Translations under genes and position numbers: made by a program | Notes under the pieces: generated by a model | What the model was told of the DNA's origin: nothing | Databases searched by the model: none | The model's input: the letters and a program-made list of their open reading frames with translations, nothing else | NCBI GenBank assembly: GCA_945903675.1 | Contig: CAMDOP010000001.1 | Coordinates: forward strand, 1-41,303 | From: Crenothrix polyspora | GTDB taxonomy: Bacteria; Pseudomonadota; Gammaproteobacteria; Methylococcales; Methylomonadaceae | Reading direction: 5' to 3' | DNA: 41,303 nucleotides | Part shown: positions 40,522 to 41,303 of the stretch, piece by piece | Layout of the letters: the number at the start of each line of letters is the position of its first letter | How positions within the stretch are numbered: the stretch's first letter is position 1

Positions 40522-40624
40522 AAGCCTATTATCTGCGCCGCCTTAAGTTTCTAACCTCCTAAACTTAATCTTTCGCCTTGAGCCTTTCGTCTGAGTTGAA
40601 GCTGTCCCGCCTTAAGGTGCTAGC
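40522..40624 (+). mobile_element. Truncated right part of the MITE-like repeat, copy F
   Basis: It matches the right half of copy E: AAGCCTATTATCTGC, TAACCTCCTAAACTTAATC, TTTCGCC..GAGCCTTTCGTC, GCTGTCCCGCCTTAA and terminal GTGCTAGC. Its left half is missing, ending abruptly three bases after the 101-bp palindrome. No second copy of a target repeat is therefore visible. Confidence 0.8.
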
Positions 40625-40656
40625 AACTTATCGCAATGATAGCCATAACCCATCGG

Positions 40657-41303
40657 CTATAGCTCTTTCAATAAACAATTGTGTTTAGAACTTTCCATTA
40701 GCTGCCTAAACTCATCAACGGCCGTCATAAATAACTGCTCTTGTTTTATATCCGAAAGATAATGCTGACCACTTTGCTCTAATGCGGTAATCACATAAGC
40801 AATAGTCAGTTGATTAATATCCACCGCCGGTTGATAAAACTCATCACCGCCCTGCTCTTCCCTTTTAAATTCAACAACGATATGACTAGTGATTAACTTT
40901 GCCAATAAATCCTGAACAATCGCAATTGGAATCAGCAACTTCTCGGCAATTTCGATCGATGACAAGGGTTTATTCATCAATACAAAATTATTAATAATCA
41001 GATGGGTTATTTGTAGGGAAAGCACTTTTTGCAAAGCAAAACTCAAATCGGCATAACGATGTTTGTTTTTATATATTTCATAATTTTGTAAAAAGAAGGC
41101 AACTTCGCAACCCAATAAAACCACCATCCAGCCAGCCTGTAACCAGACCACTAACAAAGGTAAAGCGGCAAAACTACCATAGATAGAATTATAACTAGAT
41201 GCGCCTAGCTGTAGGCTCAAATAAACCCATTGTAATAAATAAGATAAAACCCCAGTTACCACGCCCTCAATCATACCCTCCTTAATATTGACCTTATGAT
41301 TGG
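40657..41303 (-). CDS. C-terminal part of a YihY/UPF0761 (BrkB-like) membrane protein
   Basis: The open frame runs off the right edge, so the ATG at 41274 is probably internal: in-frame codons continue upstream as NHKVNIKEG. The visible 215 or so residues include two membrane helices and the family signature YNSIYGSFAALPLLVVWLQ, followed by GWMVVLLGCEVAFFLQN. After these the C-terminal domain (about 130 residues) has a winged-helix look with MNKPLSSIEIAEKLLIPIAIVQDLL, as in longer family members whose cytosolic tail resembles an Rrf2-type fold. YihY was once misannotated as RNase BN; its transport role is unproven. The start is outside the window. Confidence 0.88.
   Translation of the reverse strand, partial: NHKVNIKEGMIEGVVTGVLSYLLQWVYLSLQLGASSYNSIYGSFAALPLLVVWLQAGWMVVLLGCEVAFFLQNYEIYKNKHRYADLSFALQKVLSLQITHLIINNFVLMNKPLSSIEIAEKLLIPIAIVQDLLAKLITSHIVVEFKREEQGGDEFYQPAVDINQLTIAYVITALEQSGQHYLSDIKQEQLFMTAVDEFRQLMESSKHNCLLKEL

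Overview
The window is chromosomal DNA of an AT-rich gammaproteobacterium. The strongest evidence is the minus-strand order gyrA-serC-pheA-hisC-tyrA/aroA-cmk-rpsA-ihfB (34.9 to 23.7 kb), the aromatic 'supraoperon' known from Pseudomonas-like gammaproteobacteria, including the tyrA-aroA fusion. A PEP-CTERM exopolysaccharide-type locus, galU/manC, c-type cytochromes, Na+-pump oxaloacetate decarboxylase genes and many REP-like palindromes would fit a Methylococcales methanotroph. No diagnostic methane-oxidation gene is present, so that placement is inference.

Layout. 0-3.3 kb: tail of a PA3496-like gene, pncC/cinA, and mutS with a REP-like palindrome starting at its stop codon. 3.5-6.9 kb: oadG-oadA-oadB on the minus strand. 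6.9-7.7 kb: mostly non-coding, but holding a complete promoter-to-terminator unit for a small RNA. 7.7-10.4 kb: a TIGR01777 epimerase, a Trp-rich small protein, a 52-aa membrane protein and a diheme cytochrome c peroxidase. 11.0-15.6 kb: a PEP-CTERM protein behind a sigma-54-like promoter, then four co-directional genes. These encode a FeeM-like GNAT fused to a cyclic-nucleotide-binding domain, a Cys-rich membrane protein, a ThiF/E1-like enzyme and a SAM methyltransferase. This is the best candidate for an undescribed system. 15.9-22.2 kb: thiC under a TPP riboswitch, galU, manC, a broken cysC and a DHH phosphoesterase. 22.3-23.4 kb: an AI-2E family permease. 23.7-34.9 kb: the supraoperon. 35.3-41.3 kb: dienelactone hydrolase, low-molecular-weight phosphatase, cytochrome c4, a 42-bp tandem repeat, a DUF455-NnrS pair and a partial YihY.

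The clearest structural discovery is a non-coding, palindromic, MITE-like element of 180-207 bp. It has four full copies (9.0, 15.7, 35.1 and 40.1 kb), and each is flanked by a perfect but different 8-bp direct repeat. Two truncated copies lie at 3.4 and 40.5 kb. The element sits against gene ends: one target duplication contains the thiC stop codon, another touches the dienelactone hydrolase stop and borders the gyrA promoter. Other repeat families are a 101-bp quasi-palindrome with 26-bp perfect arms, a pair of 16-bp-arm hairpins, two REP-like elements and the 42-bp minisatellite.

Several longest-ORF starts are not the likely real starts. thiC, rpsA, cmk, nnrS, manC, the peroxidase and the PEP-CTERM gene are listed from internal ATG codons chosen on ribosome-binding sites and family N-termini. 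No tRNA, rRNA, CRISPR array or complete insertion sequence was recognised.
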